This document shows, in pieces, positions 61,482 to 64,000 of a DNA stretch of 64,000 nt. How positions within the stretch are numbered: the first letter of the stretch is position 1; each line of letters begins with the position of its first letter. The notes under the pieces are model-generated. The model ran no database searches. It was given only the letters and a program-made list of their open reading frames with translations, and was not told where the DNA came from. The translations under genes were made by a program, and so were the position numbers. Source of the stretch: Bacillota bacterium (GTDB lineage: Bacteria; Bacillota; Clostridia; Acetivibrionales; JAMNXU01); assembly GCA_023623175.1 (NCBI GenBank), contig JAMNXU010000013.1:107934-171933 (forward strand), in the 5' to 3' direction.

Positions 61482-62294
61482 TCACTGTTTCAGCCTCAAT
61501 ACGCACTTTTTTCTCATGTCATAACCGTACCCGGCCGGTATCACGTGAAGCGTAACACCGGTTATAGCCAGGATTTCGTCGGGTTTGAGTTCTGAAACGT
61601 TGGAGCTTTTTATCGAAGAGCCGTCAATAATCGTTACGGCATTGGTACCTATTACTTCAAAGTATTCTTCGGGATACACGCAAATTGCCGTGTCTTCATC
61701 AATGCCCACACCAATCATCATGGGATTCTCCGCAACGGCGCAAAGGAGCCTTCCCAATCTTCCCCTCTGGTCAAAATGCTGATCAATTATGGCGCCATTC
61801 ATAAAACCGAGGCCCGGAGCCATTTTCACGGTACATTTTTTCGCAGCGTCGTTGTCGCGGCCTTCTACTATCATCGTGTCGCTCATTACGGAAGCCCCGG
61901 CGCTTGTGCCGGCTATGGGCACTCCCCTGAGATAGGCGTTGTAAAGCGCTTCATAGGCTTTTGTTCCGCCCAATATGCTTGTTATCCGGAGCTGGTCGCC
62001 GCCCGTGAAAAAAATTCCCGTGGCGCTGTTGAAAGCTTCAACCGAACTCTCGGAATTCGCCTGTTCCCTTGTATCTATGTTGAGAATGTCGAGATTCTCA
62101 ACTCCCACGGATCTGAAAACATTCCTGTATTCATTTCCAACCTCCTCGGGTTTCTCGGTGGCCGTTGTCACAACGAGGAGCCTTGCTTCGGGTCCCCCGG
62201 AAATCAGGGTAACATGTTTTAAAATCGTTTTTTCGCCGTACTTGTCCTCAGCCCCGCCAATAATGACGAGATTTCCCTTTACTTTATCTTTCAT
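61482..62294 (-). CDS. cphB: Cyanophycinase
   Basis: A serine-type exopeptidase (S51) that breaks cyanophycin into Asp-Arg dipeptides. Motifs: GNLVIIGGAEDKYG, the nucleophile in AGTSAGASVMSD, and DQHFDQRGRLGRLL. 271 residues. Start: ATG 62294 after AGGGAGATG. It is upstream of cphA in the same unit; making and degrading enzymes are thus together. No isoaspartyl dipeptidase is seen in the window. Confidence 0.95.
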   Translation of the reverse strand: MKDKVKGNLVIIGGAEDKYGEKTILKHVTLISGGPEARLLVVTTATEKPEEVGNEYRNVFRSVGVENLDILNIDTREQANSESSVEAFNSATGIFFTGGDQLRITSILGGTKAYEALYNAYLRGVPIAGTSAGASVMSDTMIVEGRDNDAAKKCTVKMAPGLGFMNGAIIDQHFDQRGRLGRLLCAVAENPMMIGVGIDEDTAICVYPEEYFEVIGTNAVTIIDGSSIKSSNVSELKPDEILAITGVTLHVIPAGYGYDMRKKCVLRLKQ

Positions 62295-62335
62295 AGGTAT
62301 CATCTCCCTGAAAATCCCTGGAATGGCACGGCTGA

Positions 62336-62596
62336 TCAGATTCCGGGAAAAATCCGCAGAAAATCCTGCAGGACGCTTCTAAAAAGCACGCCCGCCGTCA
62401 TGAACGTCATGCTTGCGACAATCAATATCAATGCTGACCGGCTGCCGGTCCGGCTTGACAGGATGCCCGAAACAACACCGGCGGCACCGAATACGAAAGG
62501 ATAGAAGAAAAGCGATGCTATAGCCGAAATCCATCCGGCTGCAAGGAGCATAACACTTTTGCCGGCTGCTGCGGCCGGCCTTCTGTAACCATTCAT
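62336..62596 (-). CDS. Small membrane protein upstream of cphB
   Basis: An 86-residue protein with two or three hydrophobic segments (SVMLLAAGWISAIASLFFYPFVFGAAGVV; SALILIVASMTFMTAGVLF). Start: ATG 62596 after TTGGAG. It is 41 bp upstream of cphB and probably in the same message. I do not recognise it. Confidence 0.7.
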   Translation of the reverse strand: MNGYRRPAAAAGKSVMLLAAGWISAIASLFFYPFVFGAAGVVSGILSSRTGSRSALILIVASMTFMTAGVLFRSVLQDFLRIFPGI

Positions 62597-62819
62597 TTCT
62601 CCAATCACCCGTATTATTATTGACCTATACACAAAACCTATTCATTATACATTTGCGTTTTGAAATTTTGCCCGATTGAAACGACGGTTATTCTTCCAAA
62701 ATTTACATAGGCAACTATCGGTATTAAAAAGTACACATGTATGATTAATTTGTGCTGTGATTTACATAACTTACATAAAATAATTTGAAACCATTTAATA
62801 AATCTGTTAAACTTTACTC

Positions 62820-62841
62820 GGAAACTAACAATATGTTTTCC
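62820..62841. promoter_or_regulatory. Inverted repeat upstream of the lexA-like gene
   Basis: GGAAAC, nine bases, GTTTTCC, 29 bp before the start codon. It could be an operator; it is not the usual GAAC-N4-GTTC box of Gram-positive LexA. Confidence 0.4.
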
Positions 62842-62869
62842 AATCAAAAAAACTGAAGAGGATGGTGCA

Positions 62870-63514
62870 ATGATGCCTTCAAATTTTGATTCACTAACAT
62901 CGAAGCAAAAAAAGGTCTACCTAGTTATAGAAAGCTATATAAAAACAAGAGGCATACCTCCCACGGTTCGTGAAATAGGCGAACTTGTGGGCGAAAAAAC
63001 TCCCGGAGCCGTTCAGGGTATTTTAAATCGTCTGGAACAAAAAGGCGTTATAAAGAGAGAAGTTGGCGCCGCCCGTTCAATCCAACTGGTCTCGGACAAC
63101 CAGCTCTATGAAAATCCGCAATACGTGCCCGAGATCAAAAAAATCACGAGCCGTAATGTAAAAGATCTTATGAATATATACAATATAAAAAAATATCATC
63201 CGGTTTCCCCGGAATTGCTGGGAGACTGCAGCAAGCTTTTCATGATAGAATGCCCCGACAACAGCCTTCTTGACAGCGGCATTACCTATGGCGACCTGCT
63301 TGTAATAAAGACGGACGCTGAATACAATGACGGGGACATTGTGCTGCTGCTCTATGACAACATGGTGCTGCTAAGGCGCTTCTACAAAACCGATTCGGAG
63401 GACAAGATCCGTTTGGAAGCGGACAGCGACCTTACAGGGAAAAATATCTTCGATTCCTCTGAAATAGTTATCGTGGGAAAACTCGTGGCAAAAATGACTT
63501 TTTACAATAAATAA
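62870..63514 (+). CDS. LexA-like repressor with altered peptidase site
   Basis: A 214-residue LexA-type protein. The N-terminal winged helix is typical (TSKQKKVYLVIESYIKTRGIPPTVREIGE, GAVQGILNRLEQKGVIKRE). The C-terminal S24 fold keeps the catalytic Ser region DNSLLDSGITYGDLLVI (S132), but where LexA has its catalytic Lys (VTVKRL) this protein has VLLRRF (R169), and no Ala-Gly cleavage dipeptide is seen in the linker. It may be a LexA paralogue that does not self-cleave. Start: ATG 62870 or 62873 after AGAGG. Confidence 0.85.
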   Translation: MMPSNFDSLTSKQKKVYLVIESYIKTRGIPPTVREIGELVGEKTPGAVQGILNRLEQKGVIKREVGAARSIQLVSDNQLYENPQYVPEIKKITSRNVKDLMNIYNIKKYHPVSPELLGDCSKLFMIECPDNSLLDSGITYGDLLVIKTDAEYNDGDIVLLLYDNMVLLRRFYKTDSEDKIRLEADSDLTGKNIFDSSEIVIVGKLVAKMTFYNK

Positions 63515-63800
63515 ATATGTATACATTTAAACAAAAAAATCAGCCAATTCGTGAAAAATTGTATACAAATAAACGGTTATATCCGGGATTTAACCAATTA
63601 GTTTTTTGACGACCTTTTTTTGTTCTCAGTAACCACATTATGCAAGGCAAAAACATTGCTGCAAACCATACTGCAGGTTTTACTGCAAGCTTTACCATGT
63701 AATCCAGCGTGTCGCAAGCCGCAACCAGGCCGGTTGCAGGTACGGCACTTTTATTAACCTGTCAATTACATAGATGGGGCACATGGTTGCGAATCAAACA
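63515..63800. other. Intergenic region, no supported gene
   Basis: No convincing ORF or RNA. A 50-codon minus-strand open frame without a start codon is present but unsupported. Repeated TGCAG words suggest simple-sequence drift. Confidence 0.4.
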
Positions 63801-63838
63801 CCCCGGTTTTGGCATACGCGAACCGGGGCTTTTATTTT
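63801..63838 (+). terminator. Strong hairpin terminator
   Basis: CCCCGGTT / AACCGGGG with TTTTATTTT tail on the plus strand, almost 290 bp after the lexA-like gene; it may terminate that transcript or an undetected RNA. Confidence 0.75.
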
Positions 63839-63920
63839 AGGGACTTTATTTTAAAAAAGCCATGTAATTAATTGGAGCCATTTCTATTTCTCGGTGTAAA
63901 ATAGTTGTAGGATAAAAGTA

Positions 63921-63992
63921 AAAGAGACCAATCTTCTTTGGTATAATTAAATTAACCAAACAAAAACCACCAAGGAAGGAGAGGTCTCTTTG
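63921..63992. mobile_element. Possible left end of an insertion sequence
   Basis: AAAGAGACC..TCTTCTTTGG at 63921-63941 is mirrored by CCAAGGAAGGAGAGGTCTCTTT at 63970-63991. A short AT-rich stretch lies between, and a reading frame opens at once. The pattern suits the start of an IS or other mobile gene, but the window ends. Confidence 0.4.
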
Positions 63993-64000
63993 AATAACAT
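63990..64000 (+). CDS. Truncated ORF at the window edge
   Basis: TTG AAT AAC AT.. preceded by GGAGAGG with good spacing. Only three codons are visible, so no product can be named; a transposase is a guess from the inverted repeat. Confidence 0.4.

Overview
The window looks like a chromosomal segment of an endospore-forming Clostridia bacterium (Firmicutes) of moderate GC content. This rests on a sporulation sigma factor (SigH), spore maturation proteins SpmA and SpmB, an alpha/beta-type small acid-soluble spore protein, a YtxC-like protein, an AbrB-type regulator, a cysteine T-box leader, Gram-positive Shine-Dalgarno sites with frequent TTG and GTG starts, and two gene blocks whose order matches Bacillus subtilis. 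The genus cannot be fixed from the sequence alone. Most genes lie on the minus strand. If they are co-oriented with replication, the fork moves right to left and the origin lies to the right (inference).

Layout, left to right. 0-5 kb: mixed accessory genes, namely a truncated repeat protein, a peptidoglycan amidase, a radical SAM enzyme, a membrane protein next to a gene broken by an in-frame TAG, and a zinc-ribbon protein. 5.3-13.1 kb: two tRNAs (Thr, Gly) and the minus-strand block cysE-cysS-[GHKL kinase]-mrnC-rlmB-yacP-sigH, headed by a Cys T-box leader. It matches the B. subtilis cysE-to-sigH block with one inserted sensor kinase. 13-30 kb: single genes and short units, many poorly characterised, including a holin-like membrane protein, a beta-propeller-like protein containing translated repeat elements, a DUF3343 protein, an 8-oxoguanine glycosylase, a P-loop/Asp23 fusion, YtxC, SASP, YebC, a second orphan histidine kinase, an IMPACT protein, a Nudix protein, HflX, a lipid kinase and dUTPase. 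30-37 kb: a U32 peptidase, ZapA, an oxidoreductase and a large low-complexity protein. 37-55 kb: a block matching B. subtilis yaaO-tmk-yaaQ-yaaR-holB-yaaT-yabB-yabC-abrB-metS-yabD-yabE-ksgA, with spmA-spmB, a ferredoxin and several small genes inserted and no rnmV or yabA visible. 55-62.6 kb: malic enzyme, coaX, birA and the cyanophycin pair cphB-cphA. 62.8-64 kb: a LexA-like gene and the start of a likely mobile element.

Structure outside genes includes a family of 27-bp palindromic REP-like elements at six loci, one of them inside a coding region; a possible structured RNA at 16.4-16.6 kb; a T-box leader carrying four 18-bp tandem repeats; several short tandem duplications; and many intrinsic terminators. 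No single large undescribed system is obvious. The best leads are the structured RNA, the repeat-bearing T-box leader, the REP-like family with its coding-region copy, the LexA-like protein lacking self-cleavage residues, and the P-loop/Asp23 fusion.
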